Assembly (NCBI RefSeq): GCF_030534315.2
Contig: NZ_CP130558.2
Coordinates: 2,842,501 to 2,906,500 of the forward strand
Reading direction: 5' to 3'
Length of the DNA stretch: 64,000 bases
Source of the DNA: Thermoanaerobacterium sp. CMT5567-10
Lineage (GTDB): Bacteria > Bacillota > Thermoanaerobacteria > Thermoanaerobacterales > Thermoanaerobacteraceae
Part shown: piece after piece, positions 45,356 to 52,851 of the stretch
How positions within the stretch are numbered: position 1 is the first letter of the stretch
Layout of the letters: every line of letters starts with the position of its first letter
Notes under the pieces: generated by a model
Databases searched by the model: none
Seen by the model: the letters and a program-made list of their open reading frames with translations, nothing else
What the model was told of the DNA's origin: nothing
Made by a program: the position numbers and the translations under genes

Positions 45356-46718
45356 AAATTTTAGATTATCGATAAAATTGAGAATTGCATTGCTTTATGC
45401 GATTATATTTTCTTTTATACTGATAGTGTTAAATGCGTCTGTTTTGTACGGTCTTAAATACTACCTTATATATCAGGCTTTTAGCGATATACAAAATCAA
45501 TCGGATATGATAATGGAAAAATTAAAAGAGATTGATGGGGTTGTAGGAAATATTGATAAAGATTTGTTATTTGCATCATCGACTGGCGAAAACATGTATT
45601 TTAAAATTACGGATATGCATGGGAATATTGTGTACAGATCGTCATCACATATGATTGATATTCCATATGATAAAAATTTAAATAGCCTTACGAAAATAGA
45701 AAGAGATGAAACGCACATTGTATATCTTAATAGAAAATACGTTGAAGGTGGCAGTGTGCTATATGTTCAAGTGGCTGAAAATTTAAAGAGCCAGTACTTT
45801 TTTTTGAAACTGTTATTTTTGTTGATGGCTATATCAGATGCCATCGGAGTTTTGGTGTCTTTTTTTGCCGGGTATTTTATAACGGGTAGGGCACTAAAAC
45901 CTGTTGATTACATGGTCAGGGAAGTTCACACTATCGATGAAAAGAAGCTTAACAAGAGATTGAATGTTAATGGAAACAACGACGAGCTATCAAAGCTTGC
46001 TATGACATTTAATAATATGTTAGACAGGTTGGAAGACTATTTTAAAAGACAGAATGCATTTATATCTAATGTATCCCATGAGCTTAGAACGCCATTGTCT
46101 GTTTTAAAAGGCTATATAGAGCTTATAGATAGGTGGGGAAAGGACAATAAAGATGTTTTAGAAGAATCTATAAGCGCTCTAAAAAAAGAAGAGCAGGATA
46201 TGGAAATATTGATCGAAAAGCTTTTAATGTTGGCAAGAGGAGATAATAAAGCGCTGGAGGTTAACAAAAAAAAATTCAATATATATGAATTAATAGAAGA
46301 ATTGGTTAAAGATGCAAGAATAGTGTACGGTGAGAAAAACATAGAAGTATTTTGCAAAAGAAATTTAGAAGTAAATGCAGACAGGTATCTTATAAAAGAG
46401 CTTCTAAGAATAATTCTTGACAATGCATTAAAATATACAGATGTAGACGGCAATATAAAAATTTCGGTGGAAGAGGTAGATAAAAATGTAGCCATAATAA
46501 TAAAAGATGATGGTATTGGTATACCTCAAGAGGATATTCCTTATATATTCGACAGGTTTTACAGGGTTGACAAGGCTAGAAGCAAAGAAACTGGCGGAAT
46601 GGGACTTGGGCTATCTATTGCGAAACTTATTGTTGAGTTGCATGGTGGAAAGATAGATGTGAATAGCCAGTTAAATAAAGGATCAGAATTTAAAATTACA
46701 ATCCCTAATTATCAATGA
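45345..46718 (+). CDS. Sensor histidine kinase
   Basis: 457 residues. Two membrane spans (about 11-33 and 151-176) enclose an extracytoplasmic sensor domain of about 115 residues. HAMP, HisKA ('FISNVSHELRTPLSVLKGY') and ATPase domain ('DNALKYTDVDG', 'DDGIGIP', 'GGMGLGLSIAK') follow in order. It partners the response regulator immediately upstream; the architecture is like ArlS or CssS. The signal is unknown. Confidence 0.92.
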   Translation: MRIRNFRLSIKLRIALLYAIIFSFILIVLNASVLYGLKYYLIYQAFSDIQNQSDMIMEKLKEIDGVVGNIDKDLLFASSTGENMYFKITDMHGNIVYRSSSHMIDIPYDKNLNSLTKIERDETHIVYLNRKYVEGGSVLYVQVAENLKSQYFFLKLLFLLMAISDAIGVLVSFFAGYFITGRALKPVDYMVREVHTIDEKKLNKRLNVNGNNDELSKLAMTFNNMLDRLEDYFKRQNAFISNVSHELRTPLSVLKGYIELIDRWGKDNKDVLEESISALKKEEQDMEILIEKLLMLARGDNKALEVNKKKFNIYELIEELVKDARIVYGEKNIEVFCKRNLEVNADRYLIKELLRIILDNALKYTDVDGNIKISVEEVDKNVAIIIKDDGIGIPQEDIPYIFDRFYRVDKARSKETGGMGLGLSIAKLIVELHGGKIDVNSQLNKGSEFKITIPNYQ

Positions 46719-46734
46719 TTGGGGATTGTTTTTT
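46700..46734 (+). terminator. Terminator overlapping the end of the histidine kinase gene
   Basis: AATCCC-T-AAT / ATT-G-GGGATT stem with T-rich tail GTTTTTTG. Confidence 0.7.
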
Positions 46735-46750
46735 GTCTTAATGTTTTATA

Positions 46751-46779
46751 GTGACATATACCACAATATATGGTATAAT
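46751..46779 (+). promoter_or_regulatory. Promoter with palindromic operator upstream of the zinc-ribbon gene
   Basis: GTGACA (46751-46756), 17 bases, TATAAT (46774-46779). A perfect palindrome TATACCA-N7-TGGTATA (46757-46777) fills the spacer and overlaps the -10, as a repressor site would. Confidence 0.55.
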
Positions 46780-46816
46780 AAATGTAAATAATAAACTATA
46801 TATTGGAGGGTATAAA

Positions 46817-46963
46817 ATGTTGAAAAAAGAAACAATGCCAGATAAAGAGATCGATGTAAAAAGCTCATCAAAAAAACACACATGCCCTGACTGTGGAGCA
46901 CAGCTAGTTCCTGAGAGTGGATGTATTTACTGCCCTTTTTGTGGCTACAGTGAATGCCACTAA
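46817..46963 (+). CDS. 48-residue zinc-ribbon protein (NrdJ C-terminus-like)
   Basis: The short protein has two Cys pairs, 'CPDCG' and 'CPFCG', spaced as in a zinc ribbon. The ending 'GCIYCPFCGYSEC' closely resembles the C-terminal zinc ribbon of B12-dependent ribonucleotide reductase, where the last cysteines re-reduce the active site. The frame is open from 46751, but GGAGGG at 46805-46810 fits ATG 46817. No reductase gene is adjacent, so this is either a free-standing subunit or an unrelated small zinc protein. Confidence 0.6.
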   Translation: MLKKETMPDKEIDVKSSSKKHTCPDCGAQLVPESGCIYCPFCGYSECH

Positions 46964-46989
46964 TTGCCTATATTCCCATCAGTTTAATA

Positions 46990-47018
46990 TGGACACATGG
47001 ACGTATTCCCCTTATAAT
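46990..47018 (+). promoter_or_regulatory. Promoter of the c-di-AMP riboswitch/SleB transcript
   Basis: TGGACA (46990-46995), 17 bases, TATAAT (47013-47018). Transcription would begin about seven bases after the -10, just before the riboswitch. Confidence 0.7.
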
Positions 47019-47030
47019 TAAAGTAAAATA

Positions 47031-47132
47031 TGCCGAATCCCCGAAAAGGGGTACGGGGGATCTTTTTTTGGGGTGAATCCACTGAGTGGTAGGGCAGCCC
47101 TTTGCCCGAACCCGTCAACTAACCTCGGAGGC
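47031..47132 (+). promoter_or_regulatory. Cyclic di-AMP riboswitch (ydaO-yuaA type)
   Basis: Conserved blocks of the ydaO/yuaA aptamer are present in order: GCCGAATCCC, GGGGTGAATCC, AGGGCAGCCC, TTTGCCCGAACCCGTCA and CTAACCTCGGAGGC. These occur in front of cell-wall hydrolase and ion-transport genes and turn expression off when c-di-AMP binds. Only 15 bases lie between the aptamer end and the start codon, including the AAAGGGGG site, so there is no room for a separate terminator and control is probably translational. Confidence 0.93.
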
Positions 47133-47147
47133 AAAAGGGGGATATTT

Positions 47148-47966
47148 ATGTTTAAAAAATGTATTAAGGTAAAGCCTCTCATTGCATCATTAGCAGCAGC
47201 TCTTTTATTTTCTCAGACTGCATTTGCGGCAACATATACTGTCAAGCCTGGTGATAGCCTATATAAAATAGGCTTAAATTATGGGACAACATACAATCAA
47301 ATAATGAAGCTGAACAATTTATATGATACAGTCATATATCCAGGGCAAGTATTAGTTGTACCTGGCAGTGATAACACATATACGGTTCAAAAAGGCGACA
47401 GCTTATACTTAATTGCTATGAAATATGGTACTACTGTCGATGCTTTAAAATCCGTGAATGGTTTAACAGGCGATATGATATATCCAGGGCAAGTTTTTGT
47501 GATTCCATCATCTGGTACACCATCAACTTCTTCAAGTATAAGAAGTGATGTAAGTGTAAACAGAGGTTCTGTACAAAGAGGTGTGATTTCATACACAAAT
47601 GATGATTTGGACCTTCTGGCAAGGCTTATAAATGCGGAAGCTGGTGGTGAACCATATCAGGCTAAAGTTGCAGTCGGTGCCGTGATAGTAAATAGGGTAA
47701 AAAGCGGTATATTTCCTAACTCCATAAAAGGTGTAATATACCAAGTCGATAGCAATGGTTACTATCAATTTACGCCTGTTGAAAATGGCTTGATAAATGT
47801 ACCTGCGACACCAGACTCAATAAGTGCTGCAAGGGATGCCTTAAACGGCGTAGATCCTACAAACGGTGCACTTTATTACTTTGACAACAGTAATACTAAT
47901 CAGTGGCTTTGGTCATTGCCAATTGCATTAAGAGTAGGCAATATGGTATTTTCTTATGCAAGATAA
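47148..47966 (+). CDS. LysM-domain cell-wall hydrolase (SleB/CwlJ type)
   Basis: 272 residues: signal peptide (1-26), two LysM peptidoglycan-binding repeats ('YTVKPGDSLYKIGLNYG', 'YTVQKGDSLYLIAMKYG'), a Ser/Thr linker, and a C-terminal Hydrolase_2 domain ('LLARLINAEAGGEPYQAKVAVGAV' over two lines of the fold). It is a secreted hydrolase likely acting in wall remodelling or spore germination. The frame is open from inside the riboswitch, but AAAGGGGGA places the start at ATG 47148. Regulation by c-di-AMP is clear from the leader. Confidence 0.92.
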   Translation: MFKKCIKVKPLIASLAAALLFSQTAFAATYTVKPGDSLYKIGLNYGTTYNQIMKLNNLYDTVIYPGQVLVVPGSDNTYTVQKGDSLYLIAMKYGTTVDALKSVNGLTGDMIYPGQVFVIPSSGTPSTSSSIRSDVSVNRGSVQRGVISYTNDDLDLLARLINAEAGGEPYQAKVAVGAVIVNRVKSGIFPNSIKGVIYQVDSNGYYQFTPVENGLINVPATPDSISAARDALNGVDPTNGALYYFDNSNTNQWLWSLPIALRVGNMVFSYAR

Positions 47967-47994
47967 AAATGATTGCTAATGAGAGGCTAAGAGG

Positions 47995-48030
47995 AGTAAA
48001 ATGGATACCGAAAGGTATCCATTTTACTTT
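47995..48030 (+). terminator. Terminator after the LysM/SleB gene
   Basis: Perfect 14-15-bp stem AGTAAAATGGATACC / GGTATCCATTTTACT with GAAA loop. The IS200 element begins in its T-rich tail. Confidence 0.85.
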
Positions 48031-48113
48031 ATGGGCTTTAGCCTGTTGAGCTCGCAAAGCGAGCGAAACAAAAAACCACCCGCTATGCGGGTGCGCGACA
48101 GAAGTTATACAAA

Positions 48114-48178
48114 AAATCACCTTTCCGTTATAATAGAGTTGTTCAAGCTACTATATATAACAAAAGGAAAGGTGATTT
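48114..48178 (+). promoter_or_regulatory. tnpA leader: 13-bp inverted repeat that can mask the ribosome-binding site
   Basis: AAATCACCTTTCC (48114-48126) is perfectly complementary to GGAAAGGTGATTT (48166-48178), which contains the tnpA ribosome-binding site. A promoter, TTATAC (48105-48110), 18 bases, TATAAT (48129-48134), would start transcription after the left arm. Transcripts entering from outside would therefore fold the site shut while the element's own transcript would not. Confidence 0.65.
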
Positions 48179-48179
48179 A

Positions 48180-48635
48180 ATGGCTAATAAACGAGATGAA
48201 ATGGCACGCACAAAATGGATGTGCAAATACCACGTTGTGTTCACTCCTAAGTATAGACGAAAAATAATATATAATCAATACAAAGAAAGTATAAGGGATA
48301 TATTAAAAGAACTATGTAAATACAAAGGAGTAGAAATAATAGAAGGACATCTAATGCCGGATCATGTACACATGTTGGTGAGCATACCACCAAAAATTAG
48401 TGTGTCTAGCTTTATGGGATACTTGAAAGGGAAGAGTGCATTGATGATATTTGACAGACATGCAAATCTAAAGTATAAATTTGGCAATAGGCATTTTTGG
48501 GCGGAAGGATATTATGTAAGCACTGTAGGACTAAATGAGGCAACAATAAAAAAATACATCCAGGAACAAGAAAAGCGAGATATTATGTTGGACAAATTGA
48601 GTGTAAAAGAATATGAGAACCCCTTTAAGGGGTAG
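48180..48635 (+). CDS. tnpA: IS200/IS605-family Y1 transposase TnpA
   Basis: 151 residues. The HUH motif is His62-Val-His64 in 'PDHVHML'; the probable catalytic Tyr126 with Gln130 lies in 'KKYIQEQ'. This enzyme moves single-stranded DNA by a 5'-phosphotyrosine intermediate. Start ATG 48180 follows GGAAAGGTGATTTA. The frame looks intact. A nearly identical partial copy starts at 63658. Confidence 0.95.
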   Translation: MANKRDEMARTKWMCKYHVVFTPKYRRKIIYNQYKESIRDILKELCKYKGVEIIEGHLMPDHVHMLVSIPPKISVSSFMGYLKGKSALMIFDRHANLKYKFGNRHFWAEGYYVSTVGLNEATIKKYIQEQEKRDIMLDKLSVKEYENPFKG

Positions 48636-48785
48636 CCCGTAGTACATTTGTCCCTTTAGGGGCGGCAAAAGTGGCAAATGCATGGTGGCTTGAACAAAGT
48701 GAAAGCCAGCGCCTTTAGACGCTGGCTAGTAATAGAGGCTTATAGCCTCAGAGCAAACCACCCGTTTTACGGGTGGTCATGATTG

Positions 48786-49349
48786 CTATAGAGTTTTTGC
48801 TTCGTACAAAGTGATAAAGCCAAATATTATAAAAATGAACGCTGATATGTAATGTAAAAGTTTTGTTGGCAATTTCTTACCTAAATATACACCCAATATA
48901 ATTCCAATGACGTCAGCCATAAAAATTCCTGCAGTAGCGCCTAATAGGACAAATATTGGACTTTTGTATGTAGCAGTAAGTGCCAATGTTGATAGTTGTG
49001 TTTTATCTCCAAATTCAGAAATAAAATATGTACTTATAATCGTGAAAGCTGGACCGTATTTAGATTTTCTGATTTTTTCGTGTTCCATGTGGCCATTTTT
49101 TAACGTCATTAAGCCAAAAATTAAAAAAGATATGGCAGCCAACAGCTTGACATATTTTATTGGTATGTACTCTGTTATAAATGAGCCAAACAAAACTGCA
49201 ATACCCATATTTAAAAGGGCAGCAATCAATATGCTAATTAAGACAGTTCTGGCTTTAATGAATGTGGCAAATGCCATAGCCATAAACTGTGATTTATCAC
49301 CCATTTCAGATGCAAAGACGAGAATAAAAGACGATATTAAAGCATTCAT
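48786..49349 (-). CDS. UPF0016/TMEM165-GDT1 family cation exporter, probable Mn2+ exporter
   Basis: 187 residues with six membrane spans in two homologous halves. Each half carries the E-x-G-D-[KR]-[TS] motif: 'EMGDKS' (15-20) and 'EFGDKT' (112-117). Family members export Mn2+ or Ca2+. The gene is preceded by a yybP-ykoY manganese riboswitch, which makes Mn2+ the likely substrate. GGAGGC lies before the ATG. The end of the IS200 element lies within about 10 bases of the stop. Confidence 0.92.
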   Translation of the reverse strand: MNALISSFILVFASEMGDKSQFMAMAFATFIKARTVLISILIAALLNMGIAVLFGSFITEYIPIKYVKLLAAISFLIFGLMTLKNGHMEHEKIRKSKYGPAFTIISTYFISEFGDKTQLSTLALTATYKSPIFVLLGATAGIFMADVIGIILGVYLGKKLPTKLLHYISAFIFIIFGFITLYEAKTL

Positions 49350-49387
49350 CCAATCTGCCTCCTTGTAATTAGTATGCCAAAAAAATA

Positions 49388-49420
49388 AAACCTATTACAT
49401 AATATGTACAACATATTACA
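49388..49420 (-). terminator. Riboswitch-controlled intrinsic terminator
   Basis: On the minus strand TTATGTAATATGT / ACATATTATGTAA form a 13-bp stem with two G-U pairs, then AGGTTTTATTTTTTT. It lies between the Mn2+ aptamer and the exporter gene. Confidence 0.65.
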
Positions 49421-49508
49421 TAAAGGTCTCATTCTTTAAGGCAAAGCCAGGTTAAAACCAGCATGTTGACTTTGCCACATATTTATATATGTGAACTACT
49501 CCCCTTTA
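49421..49508 (-). promoter_or_regulatory. Manganese riboswitch (yybP-ykoY)
   Basis: Minus-strand blocks match the motif: AAAGGGGAGTAGT, GTCAACATGCTGG, CCAGGCTTTGCC, then GAGACCTTTA pairing back to TAAAGG. Mn2+ binding stabilises the aptamer and allows read-through past the terminator into the exporter gene. Confidence 0.93.
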
Positions 49509-49575
49509 CATAGATAGATTATATAATATTTTTAGAAGACATCTACTCCATTATATAATAAGTCAAAAAATTATG

Positions 49576-49911
49576 TCAATGCATTTTGTTTCCTTTTCTA
49601 AATTTTTTCATATTTATTAATTTTATTATGCCTCCGTAAATGAGGGAAAGACCAATTATAGCCGGTATTATAAATGATATTATATTTAGCACATCTGTCT
49701 CATCGATTATGGCAATTATTATGGGTAATAATATTATCAAGCCAATAATTATTTGTATAAAAGGGTATTTGCCAACTCCCTTTATGGGCCCGGAAATCCG
49801 TCCTGTTCCTATATAATAGCCTGGGTTGTACTGGTTTTCTTCCCATTCTTTCAGATCATTTAATTGCTTCTCAAATTCATTTTTTTTATTCGACTCATTG
49901 CCTTCTTTCAT
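49576..49911 (-). CDS. Small membrane protein of unknown function
   Basis: 111 residues: a charged N-terminal stretch ('EFEKQLNDLKEWEENQY'), 'GYYIGTGRISGPIKG', then two membrane helices (about 52-70 and 76-96) and a basic tail. No family recognised. GAGGTG at 49923-49918 fits ATG 49911; a GTG at 49920 is inside that site. It is transcribed on the minus strand, downstream of the next two genes. Confidence 0.6.
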   Translation of the reverse strand: MKEGNESNKKNEFEKQLNDLKEWEENQYNPGYYIGTGRISGPIKGVGKYPFIQIIIGLIILLPIIIAIIDETDVLNIISFIIPAIIGLSLIYGGIIKLINMKKFRKGNKMH

Positions 49912-49967
49912 AAATAACACCTCATTTAAACATTCTAACTTTAGAATTATTATACAACTTTAAATTA

Positions 49968-50633
49968 TTAATTCAATATGAAGCCGGGGGACCAATGAAT
50001 TTTATTTTTGTAGTCTACTATATCGTTAATTAGTCTTTTCCACAACGGATTGTTAATAGCATTCGAAGGAGTAAAATCAGCATTATTTTCTATCCCATAT
50101 GTTGTTAATCCATTCACATCCTTTTTTACAATTTTTAATAGTTCATCATTTATGTCTTTCATCTTAGTAAACTTAGCCAATTGTTCTTTATTTAATTTAA
50201 TAATATCGCCTTTGTTGTATGCATAAATGTCAAATGATTGAGGAGGTCTATTCAATATTCGACTTATGTACAATGAAAATTCCTCTGGAATGTAAGATAT
50301 AATGTTACCCATAGGTATTTCTTCCATTGCATTATGTATATATATATCTACCAAATCAAAAATATCATTGCTCTGATTTAAAAATTCATTTCCCAGAATG
50401 TTAGCATTACCGACTGTAATTTGTTTATTATGTAGAGAATCATTTAATATTTGATCAGTTTTTAAGACTGATGATGCGAAACCAGAAGTATCTTCAAAAA
50501 CTCTCCTTGAAAGGTAATTGTTTATATTTGCCGATTTTAAATATAATAGAAGATTAGAGATAGACGAAACCAATAATAATGCAATCAAGCCAATGAATAT
50601 CAAAATCCATAAATTTTTATGTTTGATTGTCAT
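49968..50633 (-). CDS. Single-pass exported protein of unknown function
   Basis: 221 residues. One N-terminal membrane segment (about 8-26, 'ILIFIGLIALLLVSSISNLL') without a lipobox precedes a helical external domain of about 190 residues with 'IPEEFSLYISRILNRPP'. No motif recognised. AAAGGAG sits well before ATG 50633; an in-frame ATG 21 bases upstream lacks a site. It could be a sensor or an envelope protein. Confidence 0.6.
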   Translation of the reverse strand: MTIKHKNLWILIFIGLIALLLVSSISNLLLYLKSANINNYLSRRVFEDTSGFASSVLKTDQILNDSLHNKQITVGNANILGNEFLNQSNDIFDLVDIYIHNAMEEIPMGNIISYIPEEFSLYISRILNRPPQSFDIYAYNKGDIIKLNKEQLAKFTKMKDINDELLKIVKKDVNGLTTYGIENNADFTPSNAINNPLWKRLINDIVDYKNKIHWSPGFILN

Positions 50634-50670
50634 AAATACTCCTTTCCAGACCATTTAGTCTAAAATTATT

Positions 50671-50898
50671 TTAATATTTATCCATACCAGTCATATGCTT
50701 AAAATAATAACTTCCATTAGCATTTACCTTGGTACGAGGTGCATTAAGCAAAAAGTCATTCAATCCAGCATTAAGTCCAGATTTTACTTTTGATATGACC
50801 ATATTTGTTTCAGAAGTCACGTCAGATATTACTAAAAAAATTAAAATACATAACATTATAAATGCACTAATAACGATATATAGCTTACGAACATGCAA
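50671..50898 (-). CDS. Small single-pass membrane protein of unknown function
   Basis: About 75 residues from TTG 50898, which has AAAGGAG ten bases upstream. One membrane helix ('LYIVISAFIMLCILIFLVIS') and a short external tail. The frame is open further upstream to 51012 but that start has no ribosome-binding site. It ends 37 bases before the exported protein gene and may be co-transcribed with it. No family recognised. Confidence 0.5.
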   Translation of the reverse strand: MHVRKLYIVISAFIMLCILIFLVISDVTSETNMVISKVKSGLNAGLNDFLLNAPRTKVNANGSYYFKHMTGMDKY

Positions 50899-51024
50899 TT
50901 TTTTTAATCTCCTTTCAAAAAAATTTTTTATCTCAATTGCTATAAACAAGTGTAAAATTGGTGGCAAATAAATCATATGATATAAAAATTTGTTAAAATA
51001 TCTAGGACACATTAAATCTTAATA

Positions 51025-51060
51025 AACCGCTGTATGCCGAATGACAGATACAGCAGTTTA
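51025..51060 (-). terminator. Hairpin downstream of the lipoprotein gene
   Basis: On the minus strand AAACTGCTGTAT pairs with ATACAGCGGTTT (one mismatch) around a 12-base loop, followed by ATTAAG. The T run is poor. Confidence 0.5.
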
Positions 51061-51077
51061 AAAGGATGCTTATCTTT

Positions 51078-51458
51078 TTAATGGATTAAACGCTTGTTAA
51101 TTGCTTTAATATATTTATTTTTGGATATTTCTACTGCAATTGCGTCTTTTGTACTAACATTTAAAATAGAGTATAAATTAGTTCCAACTTTATAGTAATT
51201 GGAGAAAATTGTATTATTTATGTTTGTCTCGCCAGTTGAAAAGTATTTAATAGTACCAATTTTCTTGTCAATAGAAGTGACATCATCAGATGTACCAACA
51301 TAAGTCTCACCATTTAAAATGATAATTTTAGAAAATGCCCAGCTTTTTTCTTCATGATTATTTGAGTTATTTTTTGAGCAACCTGCTGTAAAAGTCAAAG
51401 TAAATGTTAATATTGCCATTAATACAATTTTTACTATAAAATTTCTTCTCTTATTCAT
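51078..51458 (-). CDS. Putative lipoprotein of unknown function
   Basis: 126 residues with a type II signal peptide and lipobox ending 'FTAGC' at Cys27, followed by an Asn/Ser/Lys-rich linker. The mature part contains 'IILNGETYVGTSDDV' and 'GTIKYFSTGET', a small beta-rich domain. No ribosome-binding consensus is strong upstream. It is the first gene of the minus-strand set 51458-49576. The function is unknown. Confidence 0.6.
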   Translation of the reverse strand: MNKRRNFIVKIVLMAILTFTLTFTAGCSKNNSNNHEEKSWAFSKIIILNGETYVGTSDDVTSIDKKIGTIKYFSTGETNINNTIFSNYYKVGTNLYSILNVSTKDAIAVEISKNKYIKAINKRLIH

Positions 51459-51568
51459 AATTATATTCTAACCTACTTTCGCTTTTTGTCTGTCTAATTT
51501 TCTTGCATAATTATAAAACATATTCTACAAAAATTTAGAAATTCCTCCTAAGTCTCATGAAAAAATTA

Positions 51569-51627
51569 TTTACAAAAGGATGCTTTTGATGGTATAATAT
51601 TATTAGATAAAAGTTCGATGTTCGAAC
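51569..51627 (+). promoter_or_regulatory. Promoter and palindromic operator of the ROK gene
   Basis: TTTACA (51569-51574), 18 bases, TATAAT (51593-51598). Just downstream lies the perfect palindrome AGTTCGA-TGT-TCGAACT (51611-51627), placed to act as an autoregulatory operator. Confidence 0.65.
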
Positions 51628-51682
51628 TAATTTTTTTAAAGGCAATTGGTTCTGGCAGTGAACTAATTAGGGAGGTGATAAA

Positions 51683-52831
51683 TTGACGCAGTATAGGAAG
51701 GGTACTAATTATCTTATCAAAAATATAAATACGGCAAATGTTTTAGATGTCATTAAAAAAATGCAGCCTATCTCCCGCATTAAAATCTCTAAAGTCCTTA
51801 ATATGAGCAAATCTACTGTATCTGGAATAGTAGATGAATTAATAAAGGAGGGGCTTGTAAGTGAAGAAGGGTATGGCAATACTACATCAGCGGGTAGAAA
51901 GCCTATAGAGCTTACTTTTAATCCTAATGCAAAGTTTTCCATAGGTATTGATATAGAATCGACAAATACAATTGGAGTGCTTACAAATTTGGAAGGAAAA
52001 ATAATAAAAAAGATAAAAAGGCCTACAGGAATAAAAGAAGAAGCTTTCCTAAACACAGTCAAAATCATTAAAGAGCTATTAGAATATCAAGATGATATTG
52101 CAGGAATAGGAGTTGGAGCTCCTGGTATAACAAATATAGAAAAAGGAACAGTGTACGCGCCGGGACTTTCATGGGTTGACTTTAATCTCCTTCCTAAGTT
52201 AAAAGAAGTGTTTGACTATGACATATTTATCGACAACAGCGTTAATTACGCAGCATTGGGTGAAAGATGGATCGGTTCATGCAAAGATGTCAACAATTTT
52301 GTACTCGTAACAATAGGAAACGGCATTGGTTCTGGAATATACATTAACGGGAAATTAGTAAGGGGTCATAAATACTCAGCAGGAGAAGTTGGTTATATGG
52401 CTATAGGTAGAGATATTTTAAACAAAAAGTATTTCTACGAAGATTATGGGTACTTTGAAAGCAAAGCATCACTTTTAGGTCTTGTCTCGTCGCTAAAAAA
52501 TTTGTCAAATGGAAAATTTAATACGATGGAAGACTTTATTAATGGATATTTTGCAAAAGATGAAATTTGCCTTAGAGCTTTTAACGAATTTATAGAAAAT
52601 TTGAGCATGGGTTTTGCTAATATCATCAGCATATTAAATCCAGAGCTTATAGTAATTGCAGGTGATGTGATAAATTGTGGCATTGATATAATAGAAAGCT
52701 TAAAGAGGCTTATTGAAAGAATAGTTCCTTTTGATGTAAAAATCATATATACAAAGTTAAACGAAGATGCCGCCGCAATAGGCGCATCTGCTGACGTTCT
52801 TCTTAAAACCAACTATTTAATTTTAATTTAA
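51683..52831 (+). CDS. ROK-family transcriptional regulator (NagC/XylR type)
   Basis: 382 residues. An N-terminal winged helix-turn-helix ('ISRIKISKVLNMSKSTVSGIVDEL', written over residues about 30-53) precedes a ROK sugar-kinase-like domain ('SIGIDIESTNTIGVLT', 'GIGVGAPGI', 'TIGNGIGSGIYINGKL'). The usual cysteine zinc site after 'GEVGYM' is missing. The start is TTG at 51683 after GGGAGGTGAT. It lies 20 bases before nagB, so an amino-sugar inducer is likely. Confidence 0.87.
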   Translation: MTQYRKGTNYLIKNINTANVLDVIKKMQPISRIKISKVLNMSKSTVSGIVDELIKEGLVSEEGYGNTTSAGRKPIELTFNPNAKFSIGIDIESTNTIGVLTNLEGKIIKKIKRPTGIKEEAFLNTVKIIKELLEYQDDIAGIGVGAPGITNIEKGTVYAPGLSWVDFNLLPKLKEVFDYDIFIDNSVNYAALGERWIGSCKDVNNFVLVTIGNGIGSGIYINGKLVRGHKYSAGEVGYMAIGRDILNKKYFYEDYGYFESKASLLGLVSSLKNLSNGKFNTMEDFINGYFAKDEICLRAFNEFIENLSMGFANIISILNPELIVIAGDVINCGIDIIESLKRLIERIVPFDVKIIYTKLNEDAAAIGASADVLLKTNYLILI

Positions 52832-52851
52832 ATGTGAAAGGATGAATTTTT

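Larger units (their letters stand above)
48029..48780 (+). mobile_element. IS200-type insertion sequence, copy 1
   Basis: About 750 bases with one tnpA and no tnpB. The left end carries hairpins GCTCGC-AAA-GCGAGC (48050-48064) and CACCCGC-TAT-GCGGGTG (48077-48093). The right end carries GCCAGCG/CGCTGGC (48705-48726), GAGGCT/AGCCTC (48735-48749) and ACCACCCGT/ACGGGTGGT (48757-48777). Hairpins at both ends share ACCACCCG, as TnpA recognition requires. The left boundary is supported by alignment with copy 2; the right is approximate. Confidence 0.88.

Noticed and set aside
47073-47147. N-terminal extension of the LysM/SleB protein
   Set aside because: This stretch is the c-di-AMP riboswitch; a proper ribosome-binding site and signal peptide begin at 47148.
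48636-48780. Hairpin-rich 3' part of IS200 as an omega RNA (TnpB guide)
   Set aside because: There is no tnpB in either copy, and the hairpins are explained as the right-end recognition structures of TnpA.
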